Below the pieces are notes generated by a model. The model saw nothing but the letters and a program-made list of their open reading frames with translations, had not been told where the DNA came from and ran no database searches. A stretch of 64,000 bases of DNA from Hysterangium stoloniferum (taxonomy: Eukaryota; Basidiomycota; Agaricomycetes; Hysterangiales; Hysterangiaceae): assembly GCA_015178975.1 (NCBI GenBank), contig WHVD01000019.1, forward strand, positions 186,001 through 250,000, read 5' to 3'. Shown in pieces: positions 44,376-56,205 of this stretch. The stretch's first letter is position 1; every line of letters begins with the position of its first letter. Both the position numbers and the translations under genes were made by a program.

Positions 44376-45605
44376 TGTTACAACCCATATGCTTGGCACA
44401 CCATCAGACCTGATCGGACCTCATGCAAAACTCCAATTGTTTGAAAACTGTCAGTATTCTGACTAACCCCATTAAGCACCTTCATTGTTCCTGATTAGTA
44501 TTTCCATCTACCCCTTATCCTATACAACCAGTTTACACCTTTTCTGCCTCCATAGTAATCTATGTCCAGATTTATAATGTTCCATCTATCGGTCTCTATT
44601 TTCGTGTCACTCTATATGTAGTTCCATCTTCTCCATTAGTACTTTCCTTTGTTCTGTTTTTATTCAGATAAGTGCCAGATTTCCATATATATGCTGCTCA
44701 TGTATTGTAGTATTAGGACAATCAGAATATCGACTCAGAACACTCCTAAACAACTCTCATAGTCTCACTCTAAATATCCCACTCTCCACCTCTGCTTGCA
44801 CTCACATACCTTCAGTTTCCAACTCTCGGTCTCTGACCCTCTGACCAACCATCAACTAATCCTTCAGCTTCCAATTGGTGACTTACTGAGAGGACTAGTT
44901 GACAGGACTAGTTTCCTGCCCACCCAAACAGCCCCTGTAACTTGTTTCTACCCTGGACACCTTTCTGGCACCCTGACATTGGCACCCTGGGGCCACCACC
45001 TCAGCACCCTGTCACTTGGTTTACTGTAGGTTATCCATCTAGTATTCCATTCAATCTCCATCCTGACACTCCCTTCATCTGTTCTAACTATTTGCCACCT
45101 CATACTCTTTAGAATACTTTTGTCACATTCCATTTAGTTCTAGTTTGTTCCTTGTTCCTTTCCATGCTTCTTTTGACCTGTCATGACCTCTTGCTTCTCC
45201 AATCAGCCTTCCAATCATCCTTTACACTCAGTATAAAGTCTTTCCCATATATGCTACAGTTCCTTAGTTGAAACTCAACTTAGATTATCTAGTGTTTAAT
45301 TCCCTCTACCATCCTCCTATTCTCATTGAAGATGTCATTGGCCAGCCATAACTCTTACTTCCTTGAACTCTTAGCATTTCGGCTCTCTGGTTGATTGAGC
45401 TAAGTGTTGTCTTTAGTCTCCATCATACTATCCACTCTGTTTGAAACACTGGAGCACCCTAACAGTTCTTGTGAGGGTGCAACACATGTACATTGAAGCC
45501 AAGCTCCACCTTGTCTTATAGAATTGGACATCCCAATTAGTACAATTCACCATTTTTGGACCTCTGAAATCATCCCCTTTTGCCCCCTTTGCTTAGATCT
45601 TAACA
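44376..45605 (+). repeat. Type D LTR (5' part) joined to type F LTR (3' part)
   Basis: D starts TGTTACAACCC at 44376 and stops near 44936 just before its core. From about 44937 an F LTR lacking its start continues to GATCTTAACA at 45605, with the core (expanded by TGTACA) at 45473-45507. The junction suggests recombination between LTRs. Confidence 0.7.
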
Positions 45606-46277
45606 GTCAAGTGGTGAATTTTATTTATTTATTTTATTTATGTATCTATTTGTTTCACTTTGGCACAGGTTTGCATAGCTCAGTCCTTTATATCAAGTTA
45701 GAGTGAAAGTTTGACAGAGGCAGTTTGGACTAGCAGAAGATATCACAAGCATTATGTTTTCTCACAGAAATCAGAAGGGCCTGCCCAGCTTGATCTTGGT
45801 GCCTAGTCAAAGTTGTCAAGCACTGACAGAAAACTTCCCATACTTCACTATAATTAGTTACATATCTTAGATTAATACTAATGGTTTCTTCACATGAATT
45901 CCACCTTCTAGCCATGAAATCAAATGAACAAAAATATTTGGTTTCCAGATCAAGCTCATTATAGGTGTGCCCACTTGGCTAGCTAGTTAGTATGTACATA
46001 ACCTCAAATTGTTGAATATGTTGATTTTGGATTATAGTTCACTTTCAGACACTATCGATTGTGCTAATATTTTACACTTTTGTAGTACTGTACAGTTGCT
46101 TAATAACAATACCATTGTTTTTGTTCACATCCACCATGTATCTGTATACCTCCCCACCCTAATTCTAACAGGTTATCAGCCCTACAGACAAAATGTTGTT
46201 CCTTCAAGTAATCACTTATTGTATTATTTTGTTTAGGTAGCTGTATTAAAGGACTTATAGGCTGCATTACTCACATG
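45606..46277 (-). other. Unassigned, possible copia gag scrap
   Basis: The minus-strand frame 45730-45915 (ARRWNSCEETISINLRYV ... SEVWEVFCQCL) is laid out like a UBN2-type copia gag but too short to be sure. The rest is AT-rich with nothing recognised. Confidence 0.3.
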
Positions 46278-46707
46278 TGTTAGGATCCTATCATTTCAGA
46301 CCTCCACAACTTGGTTTTACCCTTGTAACTCTCTGGCACCCTGCTATTGGTATCCCCAACCATGGTCTCACCTGTGGCACCCTGACACATGTTTCTCTGT
46401 AGATTACCCTTTTAGTCATCCCATCCCATTTCCACCCCAATCCCCATCACCCATCCGACATGCATGCCCCACCTGCCACCCCACAACCCCTAGAACACAT
46501 GTGTCCCATCACACCCAGCCCCAGCCCAATCCCCATCTCCTCCCCCACTCCCTTGATCAGCCTTCCAATGATCCATCATACTTTGTATAAGAACCCTATC
46601 ATATATGCTGTAGTTCTTCAGTTCAAATATTAACTTAGTGAGTATGAAATACCTGTCAGCCCTCCAATATCATTCTCCTTTCTGTCTTAAGACTTTAGAT
46701 CTTAACA
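46278..46707 (+). repeat. Solo LTR type F, target duplication ACATG/GCATG
   Basis: Starts TGTTAGGATCCTATC and ends GATCTTAACA, flanked by ACATG and GCATG (4 of 5). Internally deleted: the segment holding the shared core is missing. Confidence 0.8.
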
Positions 46708-47450
46708 GCATGAGAAGGGTTTCAGGGCAGTACATTCAACTTGCAGGATAGCTCTGCAGTTGGTTAACTCCTGTGGGAAGGGCTCCACACTTCATCTAAT
46801 AATGGGAAATGAGAATTGCTTTCAGAAACTAGGGGAGGATAATTATAGTACATGTGTAAGGGCAACCCCTGGCCACCTGCAGTACTCACTATTATGGAAT
46901 GAGGCTAATGGAGGCTTGCTGGGCAAGAGACAATGAAAGGCTAATTTGGGCTAACAATAGTGAGCACCATTTTCAAACATAAATGTTTCACTTTATTTCA
47001 TAATATTTCTTTTGTCTTGATATTCTTTTGTTCCAAGAGCACTTATAAGTGTACCATACTGTAGGAAATACCTCAGTTGATTCCACTATCCTGTGTCAAC
47101 TGGGGTAAGTTCTATTTTGTAGTATTGCCAGTCTGTCAATAACTAATCACATCATAGCTATCTTTTGTTGGAATTGGTGATGAAACCACCCTTTTCTTAG
47201 GGGCAGTTCACCTATTTCTTCACTTTTTCATAGGAGGATGCTAATTGTGGACCATGTTTTTGGAGGTTAATGCATGCCAGAACCAGTGTACACCTAAACC
47301 AGCATCCTACTACTACATATGTCAGAAGGTGATTCACTAACTGACACATTGATTGAGATATAAATACTTATATTACAAGACTATTACCACCTTGTTGATT
47401 GTGTATTACAATAAGCCAACTCATACTATTTTTAATATCTTTATTATAGG
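46708..47450. repeat. Unassigned DNA with copia-type hairpin and repeat J, copy 2
   Basis: A diverged CTCAGTTGA ... TCAACTGGG hairpin lies at 47071-47103, pointing to an old copia LTR. 47235-47440 is repeat J in inverse orientation to 44190-44370. Confidence 0.45.
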
Positions 47451-47908
47451 TAGTGACATGAAACAGATTTCTCTCAATTAAGTTGAATAATATTCTACAA
47501 ATTGAGTGTAAAAGCCTCATTCAATGAAGTATAAATTTGCCCTGTCAATAAAGTAAGAGGCTAATACCAGTCATGAAAGCTCATGGATGAAAGTGTCAAT
47601 GATTATGTAAGAGAAGATCAAAACTAGATTAGAGATACAAATAAACTACTGTACAATTGGAGAGATTTTCTGACTGACTGTCCTCACTCTTTTCATTGCC
47701 CTTTCTTTGTTAAAACTATGATTATACTATGACCTAAGAATGAAATCATATATGACATTGAAATGAGACAAGTCAAATGTTCCTCAAATGTTTTTTGAAG
47801 GTGTTGAAGATATTGAATAGAAGTCAAGTCAAAGTTTTGGTTGAAGATGAATCAAAGGATTGTTGAAGTTTACCTTGAATGTTTTGTGACAATGTTGTGA
47901 CTGTGACA
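47451..47908 (-). repeat. LTR type B, diverged copy
   Basis: The minus strand starts TGTCACAGTCACAACATTG at 47908 and ends in a diverged GAAACAGATTTC region near 47451. The order of blocks matches 38852-39281 (CAGTCAGAAAATC, GAGGCTTTTACAC). No clear target duplication. Confidence 0.6.
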
Positions 47909-48286
47909 GTCATGACAGTAGATATACAATCTTAGTCAATTCCACTATCCTGTATCAACTGAGTTATCATTGTTATAGTTTCCAACTGGTTATGGGGCCC
48001 ATCCCAAAATCATTAGGATACAATAAGACTAAAACCAACCCTGACCTAATCATGAAACTGACCCCAACCTAATTACAAAACTGACCTCAACTGATCACTG
48101 AAGTACTGAACTACACTGACCCCAACTCCAACTCAGTTGACCCCAAATGACTCCAGAAATGACTTCCAAATAACACCTATTCCAGCTTCACAGCTGACAA
48201 AAATTTGATAGCATGAAATGGTATTCCTGGAAGAAAATCATTTTGTCAGCAACTCATGTGAGAGGTGTATATAGATATCTGAGTGG
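47909..48286. other. Unassigned, includes a diverged copia-type hairpin
   Basis: TTAGTCAATTCC ... TCAACTGAG at 47933-47963 resembles the copia LTR hairpin. A run rich in CTGACCCCAAC follows at about 48030-48150. No gene. Confidence 0.35.
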
Positions 48287-49179
48287 TGTTAGGATACGTA
48301 CAAGGCGGGTCTCCGGAGAAACCCGCGGAATATCCGGTAGGACTTGGCTTCAGCTTATAGGCTGCGCCCTTGCTAGATCGTGTTGTCCTATTTCAAACGG
48401 GCAGATGGGAATCCCGGGGAGTCTGGGCGGGGGTCATGGGTTGTAGGTCGTAAGTCGGGGGTCGTGGGTCGTAGGTCATAAGTCGGGGGTCGTGGGTCGT
48501 AGGTCGTAGGTTGGGGGTCGTGGGTCGTAAGTCGGAGGTCGTGGGTTGTGAGTCGAGATAGTTGAGAGAGATAGATGTGCCGGAGCCCGTGGGCTCCGAC
48601 TAGTGAAAGCGATGTGAATCAAGCAAGGGTTTAGAGCGGAAAATGTTATTAGATTACTGGGGGGAATCTAAGCTAATTTTCTGACTGGATTGTATGTACA
48701 ACATCTGCCAGTTTATATAGACCATGGAGTGCATGACATACCAAATCCAGTAATGATGAAACGAAACTAACAAAACATAAAATGGGAATAGTAAACACCA
48801 AGTTTGGTGTTAGGAACGGGATGGAATGGAGCAGAGTCTGAATCGTGACAAAGCATAACCCATAATGGGAAATGGAGCGGGAGCGGAGTCCAAATCGTGA
48901 CAGGTCATTTGACTAAAATGGGAATGGGGCTCGATTAGAGTGGTGATGGGATTCTAAGTGGGGTCCGGTGACTGATGTGTGGGACGAAGACGGACATAAA
49001 CAGAGACGGAGTCCGGGGGAAGTCCGGTGACTGATATGTGTCGTAATGAGGTCGAACGTAACAAGTCTTGATGTATGGAGTCCGGGCGGGAAATCCTATA
49101 AACAGACAATTGGTGCTTGTAGCACATGGGGGCGTATGGGTTAGTGCCCGGAGTCCAGCGGGATTGTCCAGTTGTAACA
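48287..49179 (-). repeat. Solo LTR type A, target duplication AGTGG
   Basis: From TGTTAGGATACG to TTGTAACA, flanked by AGTGG at 48282-48286 and 49180-49184. The core is at 48340-48370 and a CGG-N12-CCG palindrome near 48582-48599. A GGTCGTRGGTC-type minisatellite at about 48430-48560 expands this copy to 893 bp. Confidence 0.95.
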
Positions 49180-49663
49180 AGTGGGGGAATTACCAGACCA
49201 CCAATGACAACATCCCACATCACAGCAACAAGTTACTGGGGATCTAAAACACTGACTATAAACAAATAGGATCAACATTGTGAAGGATGGGCTACAAACA
49301 GTGCAATACTCTGGGAACTGAGTATTGCTTTGATTCCTTATTTTTTTCCATATTTTATATTATTTTTCCTTTACTCCAAATGTGAGATATATCTTGCATT
49401 TAGTACAGTGTGAGTTGCTCAAAACCAGCAACTCCGCTACCACAAATAACATAATTGTATCTACACTTCACAACAACAAAAAACTCACACTGTACATACC
49501 TCAGGTGATAGTTTTTGAGTGTAGCTTCAAGACTATCTCTGTACTTTTCTGTAATTCCAAAGTTTCAAAACATCAGTACCAGAAATCTGAATTTGAGTCA
49601 GAGATTGATAGAGTTACCATATTAGGAAGCGGAGTTTCATAAATTGGACCCCTATTGAACAAG
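49180..49663. other. Unassigned DNA
   Basis: 484 bp between two solo LTRs with no recognised gene or repeat. Confidence 0.4.
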
Positions 49664-50721
49664 TGTTAAGTTCCCGAACAAAGCTCCACGGATATTCCCG
49701 CAGAGGTTCCCGGTAACTATTCTGAACACACACTTGCTTCCGGGAAATATTCCCACGGAGTCCCCGGGTAATAGGTCCCGGGAAAAGTTCCGGGGATTAT
49801 TAGTACAAGGAACGGTGATATCAGAATAATTACCAGAAAGTCTGGTGATACGACTGAGATGGACTTGGCTTCAGCTTATAGGCTGCGCCCTCGTACACTC
49901 ATTCGGGTGTCCATATTTCGAGCTGACAGAATGCATACAGGAAGGTATAGATTCCGGAATTCCCATGGGAGTTCCGGGAATCGAGTGTGCAGACAGACAA
50001 GAGGACTAGAGACTGTTCAAGGATCAAACTTGTTCGGGGGAAAACTAGTTCGAGATTGAAACTGGATTCTAAGTACATGAACATAGCAGACTTATATAGA
50101 CTGTGAAATGTAATAATACCAAATCCGGTATTAATGAGAGGCAGAACTATTAAACATAAAACAAAACAGGTAAATACTAAACTGGGAATTAGGGACGGAA
50201 CGGAATGGGAGCGGAGAACGAATCATGACAGATCATTTAACCATAACTGGAGCGGCGCTCAGTTAGAGGGGTTTCGGAAGTCCGGTCGGAGTCCGGTGAC
50301 TTGGTGCACAAGATAATGTCAGGTATAGACAGGCTTGATGTGCAGGAGGTCCAGTGGAGTCCGGTGGGTTTTCCAATGACTGGTGTGTGAGACGCAGAGA
50401 CAGATAACAGGAGCTGGGTTCTATGCTCTGTTAGAGGGGGTTCCAGGAGTCCGGTCGGAGTCCGGTGACTGGTACATAAGACACAGAGTGTCGGGTGTAT
50501 GTAGGGTGGAGTCCGGAGTCCGGGGAGTCCGAGGACTGGTGTATGAGACATAGAGGGTTTAGGTGCAGACAGGTGGGGTGCGTACAGAGAGTCAGGCATA
50601 AACAAGTTGACATGCGGGCTCCCGTGGGAACTCCGGTTGTTACTATACAATATAGAGGGTCGGGAGCATGTAGGACGGGGTCCGGGGGCCCGGAGGCCGG
50701 CGGGTTTTCCGGTTCCTGACA
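49664..50721 (-). repeat. Solo LTR type E, target duplication ACAAG
   Basis: From TGTTAAGTTCCC to GGTTCCTGACA, flanked by ACAAG at 49659-49663 and 50722-50726. The core is at 49861-49892 and the TATA-like CTATATAAG (minus) near 50095. GC-rich GGAGTCCGG words recur in U3. It sits 28 bp beyond the stop codon of the neighbouring transposase. Confidence 0.93.
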
Positions 50722-50749
50722 ACAAGTAGATACAGCACATTACTATGTT

Positions 50750-53700
50750 CTAGTTCAGAATGATCCCAATGCTCATCATGACCACTGGGCCGCAATGCTG
50801 ATGAGATTTGTATTTTTTCACAGCAAATTCAGCTTGCTTTGCATCAAGGCCCTTGCTGTGGGAGGTGTAATGAGCAAACAACAGCTGCTATGAATAGTAT
50901 AAAGTAAAAAATCATATCTACCGATAAGCATCCATATAATGCCATGTCTTTCGAAAGAATGCACAGATGGTGTAAATGGGACAGGAATTGAGAATTTCTG
51001 GCACAAGGTGTTTCGCAGTGGGAAATTTTCCCATCTGTTGATGCTTGAAAGCCTGGGAGCATGATGAGGCTTCACAAGACAACAAGACACAGAACAAAAC
51101 TCACGCATCTTCATCCAGCCCCAGTACATCTCTATTGGATTAAGCTCACAGTGGAACTTGGGCAGAAAATAGCACTTGTGGCCAGCCTCCTCAATCACAA
51201 TCTGCAAGAGTGGTTTCTCATCCTTGAAGTCCTGTTGCTCAGAGAGGGCCTTTCGCATGCAACAAAATTTTGTGCCTGAATCCTGCAAAACATCAGTAAG
51301 CAACTCTTCTGGCTCCTCACCACCTTCTGCTGCTGCCTGAGCCTCTCGTCGCAGCTTTTCCTGACCTTCCTGTGACATCTTACATACTTTACATTCCCCC
51401 ACAGCCTTTTCATTATTTGCAGCCTTGAGAGTGGAGATAAGACCTCATTCTTCAAGGACTCGAAGCATACCCTTTGGTTGACCACAATATTCAAAGTTGG
51501 GATGTTCAGGTGGGAGGTTACTGGGGAAGACCATCATTTGGGGCATTCCTTGTAGGGCAGGGTTTGGATTATCGAGGGGGATGAGTGTGGAATGCATAAC
51601 ACACTGTTTCCCTCCAGGTTTAACATTCATTTCTTTAGCATTGAGGGCATCTTTTGCGAAAGCTCCATGGGCAGATGACTGATCAAATATGAACTCCATG
51701 ACAGCATTTGGATAGAGTCGCTCAGATATCTTGATTGCATGCTCAACCCAGTGATAGATTTATAAATGTATCAATGAAACATGGATGTTTGAGCACCTGC
51801 TTGACAAGTTGTTCCATATTCTACCAGCCCTCATAATTCTTTCCTGGATAAATTATTTCCCATGCATCTGTGAACTCCAGCCTTTCACCATCAGGTAGGC
51901 TTGCATTTTCATCTAACTGTTATTCAGAGAGAACAAGACGACCTGTTTGTTCTGTAATGAAGTCAGAGACATGCACCACATGGCCTTGACCTTTCTTGCG
52001 AAGGGGCATCTTCCCAGGCTTCACCCAGATATGGCGGCAAAGCTCATTTGATCGCACAACAGTCTCATCATGTGTGACTGGGACATGCAATTTCTCACCT
52101 TCAGCCAGAACTGGCTCTATGGCTTCTAGTGTTTCATCTGCATAGGTTCATCACAAACTATAAAGTTTATCAATCAAAATTCTAATTGTTTCATTGAAGT
52201 TTTGCCTACTGTTCATTTTTCGCAAATTCCATCAAAAAGACTTTGCAATATTCAACAACATCTGGTCGCTCATGACCATCAACATACAATCCCTTTCGAG
52301 CTTCCTTCAATTCATAGCCCAGTTTTGCAAGCCAACATCGGGCTGTCCCCTCTGAAATCTTCTGACCACCTAGGTCAAGGCCTAGTGAAGGGATAATGGT
52401 CTCATTGACCTGCTTCATTAATAGTAAAGGAGTGATCTGCAAGCTAATGAATATATCAGAATTTATTATGGATTATTTGACTCACTTCACCATCTGCAAG
52501 CACTATTAAATAGCAACGAATTGCTTGTGCAATCCATTCATTGTTCAGAAGTGATGGATGGGCATGATGCTTTCCTGCAGTGATGGGTGGCAGTGTATGA
52601 AAATGTTTAACATATTGATAGAGGGTTTGGATCTTGCTGTTATGACCCATTCCTGGATGTTTCAATATCCAACTTCCAATCTCCAACTACGGAACATCAT
52701 AGTTACCGTATCATCCACGTTCTTCCCTTGTTCCGCATTTGGTAATTTGTCCATTGACAAGTATTCACTTGTTTGTTTGTTGTATTCCCATTTCGGAATA
52801 TTGCCTCCCTAATATGTCTTATTGTATTTCCGTTTTAAGAACATTTCTGTTTCTGTCTTATTATGGTCTTAGTTTGTAGTACAATAACGAGTAGACTTAT
52901 ATTAGTTTCCACAAATTTGTACTTTACCTTAGATCTGATATCGACTTAGTTTCTTATTCCTTCTCCCGTCTTTCTGTACGCTCGATATTCGGAACTCTTC
53001 GGAACTCTGAATATCCGTATCTTCCATTGTAAGTCTCACCTCTGAAATTAAGGACTTTGAGCGTTTGCGTAGAGGTGCAGCACATAAGCTGAAGCTGATG
53101 TCCTGACCCTATCCGATAGTTCCCGACTTCCCGGTGACTTTCTGATAGTTCTGGAATAAGTTCCCGACACGGCACTTAACACTTGCAAGCAAAGTATGGA
53201 CCCTTCCCAATTGAAACAGCCACAGTATGGCTTGCCTTCATCATGGGTGCATTTATTCTTGGATTTCGTTTATTTTGTTCCCATAGCTCAATGAACTGCT
53301 TCAGTGCATGTAAATGTAGCAGGGAGGCAAAGGACTTGAACTTTTTTGCCTCAACAATAAGTCTCTTGACTGTGTTGCACACTGACTCCACTTCGATATC
53401 ATCATTATCATCAGCCATTGGGTCAAGGAAATCGATAGCTGGGGCTGCACCTGCTACCAGAACTGCAGTCACCATCATCATTGAAGGCTGGGGTGCAGAC
53501 TTGCTTGTGGTTTGCAGGTGACCAGTGGAACTGCCAAGTGTGTGTGCATCTTCATCCGAGCAGTGTGCCAATGGTTGAGTTATGCTGGCATTCTCATTAT
53601 TGGACATCAGGACCTGTGGTTCAGCACCACAACTGCTTGGTGAGATCTCCATGTGGGTTCATCATTGACAGACTCGAGATGTGCAGCCACATTAGTGGTT

Positions 53701-54326
53701 TGAGCAAAATAATCACTTATTTTTGCATTTCCCCTCGCTGCCCTCTGCATTTCCCTCTCTCACATGTAAATTGATGTCTTCCCAGCACCACTATATGCTG
53801 GCATTGCCCTTGGTCCCTTTGATGGCTTTGTCACTCTTGAAAATGTTTCCTGGGTTGTGAATTAGTTGGTAAGTTGATTTTTCATGTGTTCCGCAACTTC
53901 TGCTTACAGAACTCATTATATTTTCCCAGAAATTATGGGAGGCATCTGCAGCCTTTCTGGCAAGACTTTTGACTAGATCCGGACTCCCAGACTCATCTAT
54001 CTCTGCCTCTGGGTTGAAGTCTTCCATCCCCTCTCCAAAGTATCTCTGCCCCTTTTCTTCCCTGCTGCTACAGTGGCCACTTCATCCTCATCTTCAGTGT
54101 CTACTAGCTCAATACTGGGATCATTGACAAGACTGAATGCCCAGGTTCCATCCAGAGTCTTGCCGCCTTCTGTGTCTGTGGCAAAGTCCTCCTCAAAGTC
54201 TGTGTGTATGTAGCTTGGATCAACTGAGAGCTCGAGAAAGTCTTCAATTATGCCAGAATTGAAGCACTTTGTGCCAGATGCACGTTGTTTCCTTCCCAGT
54301 CGCTGCTTCTTTGTTGGTGGGGGCAT
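50750..54326 (-). pseudogene. Large DDE-family transposase (IS630/Tc1-related type of Agaricomycetes), inactivated
   Basis: Minus strand from ATG at 54326 (PPPTKKQRLGRKQR) to TAG at 50750, with several introns. Landmarks in order: an N-terminal acidic region and FIELWEQNKRNPRI (53280); KHHAHPSLLNNEWIAQAIR; a winged-helix-like ISEGTARCWLAKLGYELK; KGLYVDGHERPDVVEYCK (52260-52310); HDETVVRSNE (first catalytic Asp, near 52065); FIFDQSSAHGAFAKDALNAK (second Asp); a cysteine pair CKVCKMSQEG; CYFLPKFHCELNPIEMYWGW (catalytic Glu); and a spliced end FRKTWHYMDAYRKGLDAKQ. Frameshifts (near 54030), stops (near 51930, 51830) and an inserted G LTR disable it. Family placement is by remembered motif pattern, so the precise superfamily name is tentative. 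Confidence 0.82.
52638..53181 (+). repeat. Solo LTR type G inside the DDE transposase, target duplication CTTGC
   Basis: Starts TGTTATGACCC and ends GGCACTTAACA, flanked by CTTGC at 52633-52637 and 53182-53186. 544 bp. The core is at 53071-53103. It splits the transposase between PYFACK and IQTLYQYVKHFHTLPP. Confidence 0.95.
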
Positions 54327-55084
54327 TTCACATATGTTATTTTTTCCTCCGCAAATCTGAAAAGTCACCTGACACAGCGATTTTTTCAGTTTTTTGTATT
54401 TACACATATTCTACCCATGTTTCATATCAAGATTTCAAAATCTCACTCTGAAGGTTTGTTTTTCATCCTCCAGCAAGTTGTCGGACCTTAGTGACTCACA
54501 CTGTAGTGCAAAGGTCCATGTATGCTTGTGGGTGCACAAGTACCCACAAGCCCACAACAGTGACATTTGTAATTGTAGTAGTCACAACCTTAAGACACTT
54601 TTAACCCCAACAACCACCACCTGCATCACACAAGTATTGGTTTGGGGTTCCATCTCAATAACATTAATGTTACCACACTTATATTTCAGCTGTGAGAAAA
54701 ACTTCACACTGTAACAGTCAAAGTGTGCTTGCTACTATTCAACTCATCTCCATAGATAAACTTAGCTTAACAGGACACATCCCTCAGGCCATTCACTCCT
54801 TTCTCATAGTAGTGATGTTACTCTTACCCTCTCTCCCTATCAATAAGTAATCTCTAATTGCACCTTGAGTTCAATCCTCACTCTTAAGTACTTTGTCTCT
54901 TTGATTGCACCTAGAGGTTGATCTTCACTTATAAGTGCTTCATCTCATTAATTGCAACCTTGAAGGTCAATCCTGCTTCTATCATTTGAGTAGTAGGCTA
55001 TTATATCATTTACATACTTACTGCTATCTTAATAAGTTGTCCTCACTATTGCACTGTTACAAGTCGATATTGCTCACACATTGA
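54327..55084. other. Unassigned DNA
   Basis: About 760 bp upstream of the transposase. It contains alternating TTGATTGCACCT / CTCACTCTTAAGT words near 54840-54980 but no gene. Confidence 0.35.
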
Positions 55085-55290
55085 GTGGTTAATTACTCGA
55101 CTCTTCACAAACATGATGCATATGCAAAGAGTATGATGGCACTCAATGTTAAGAATCCCCTGGGTTTGGGGATCAAGTCCACCCAAAGTGCAGCAGAAGA
55201 ATGGAAAGCTCTTACTACAACATATGATGCAGTGTCAGATATAGGGAGACTAAATGCTGAAAACACACTATGATCCATCAAATATGGTCA
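55085..55290 (+). pseudogene. Ty1/copia gag fragment
   Basis: The plus-strand frame HDAYAKSMMALNVKNPLGLGI ... TQSAAEEWKALTTTYDAVSD fits the UBN2-type gag layout (substrate W region, then AAEEW). It is truncated on both sides and abuts host DNA near 55290. Confidence 0.5.
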
Positions 55291-55295
55291 CCACA

Positions 55296-55796
55296 GGCAT
55301 CCCCTACTGGTGTCTGTCGATCGTCTTTAACGTTCTCGCTAGCATGATGATTTGCGGCCGCCTTCTGTGGCATCACCATACGACCCTTTTATGCTACTCT
55401 CTGCTATGTTCATAGAGAGTGCAGCTTTATATGTCGTCGTAGGCATCATTCACGTTACATTGTTTGCACAAGAAAGTAGTTTCCATAATCCGATCCTTGG
55501 TGTTATGGCTTAAGTGGAGGTAATTTATTTCATTCGTTTGAACAATGGTATAGTGAAGTATTACTGTTACAGTGTATTTCTCCCGACGTGATGATTTTAA
55601 GAGTTGCCCTGGGCCGCGCAGGGTCTCTTAAGGCGTCCCCACCCACTATCAGCGCGCATCTCAAATTCTCTGAGGTCTCAAGATGCTCCTCGAGCCTCCA
55701 TCCAGAAATGGATATTTCTTCCACCGCCAAGACATTCACAGACTTGACTGTTCAAAACTCGAATGCCGGGTCCCATTACTGTCACCCCGTTTAAAC
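55296..55796 (+). pseudogene. C-terminal remnant of a fungal multi-pass membrane protein
   Basis: Pieces of a family common in Agaricomycetes, in order: WCLSIVFNVLASMMICGRLL, then after a one-base frame change MFIESAALYVVVGIIHVTLF, then after a short gap ISPDVMILRVALGRAG and a polar tail ending at 55796. The N-terminal membrane segments are missing where copia gag debris begins, so the gene was probably truncated by an insertion. Function unknown. Confidence 0.6.
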
Positions 55797-56205
55797 CTGC
55801 AACAAGAGAGAGCTCTGTCGTTCTCGGAGTGAAAAATGCATAGTTGGGCCTGTTAAATGGAATTCCGAGCTTGTAAAACGAGCATTCTCCCTGACATTAA
55901 GGAAGAGCCTTGATCCCTAGCGAGGCACGTCTTGGCTATAGCTAATGAATCGATGATAAAATGAACGGCTCACGGCAATCTGATACAACAGAGGAATGAA
56001 ACTGGGGATCTATCAGTACATGTTCACAGTAACACTGATATCACGTACGTGATCATAACAGCCGTCACACCTGGGTTGGCAACGCTCATGAGTATGATGA
56101 TCATAGATATGATGGTCACTAAATGTCAGTTACAAAAGGCAACATCTTAATAGCTAATCTCTTGTAATTATTGATAAATTACCGAATAGTCTGTGCAAGG
56201 GAATC
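55797..56205. other. Intergenic DNA
   Basis: About 410 bp of host-like sequence between two membrane-protein genes. No feature recognised. Confidence 0.4.

Noticed and set aside
50237-50740. 167-residue minus-strand frame
   Set aside because: Lies wholly in the U3 region of the E solo LTR with matched target duplication.
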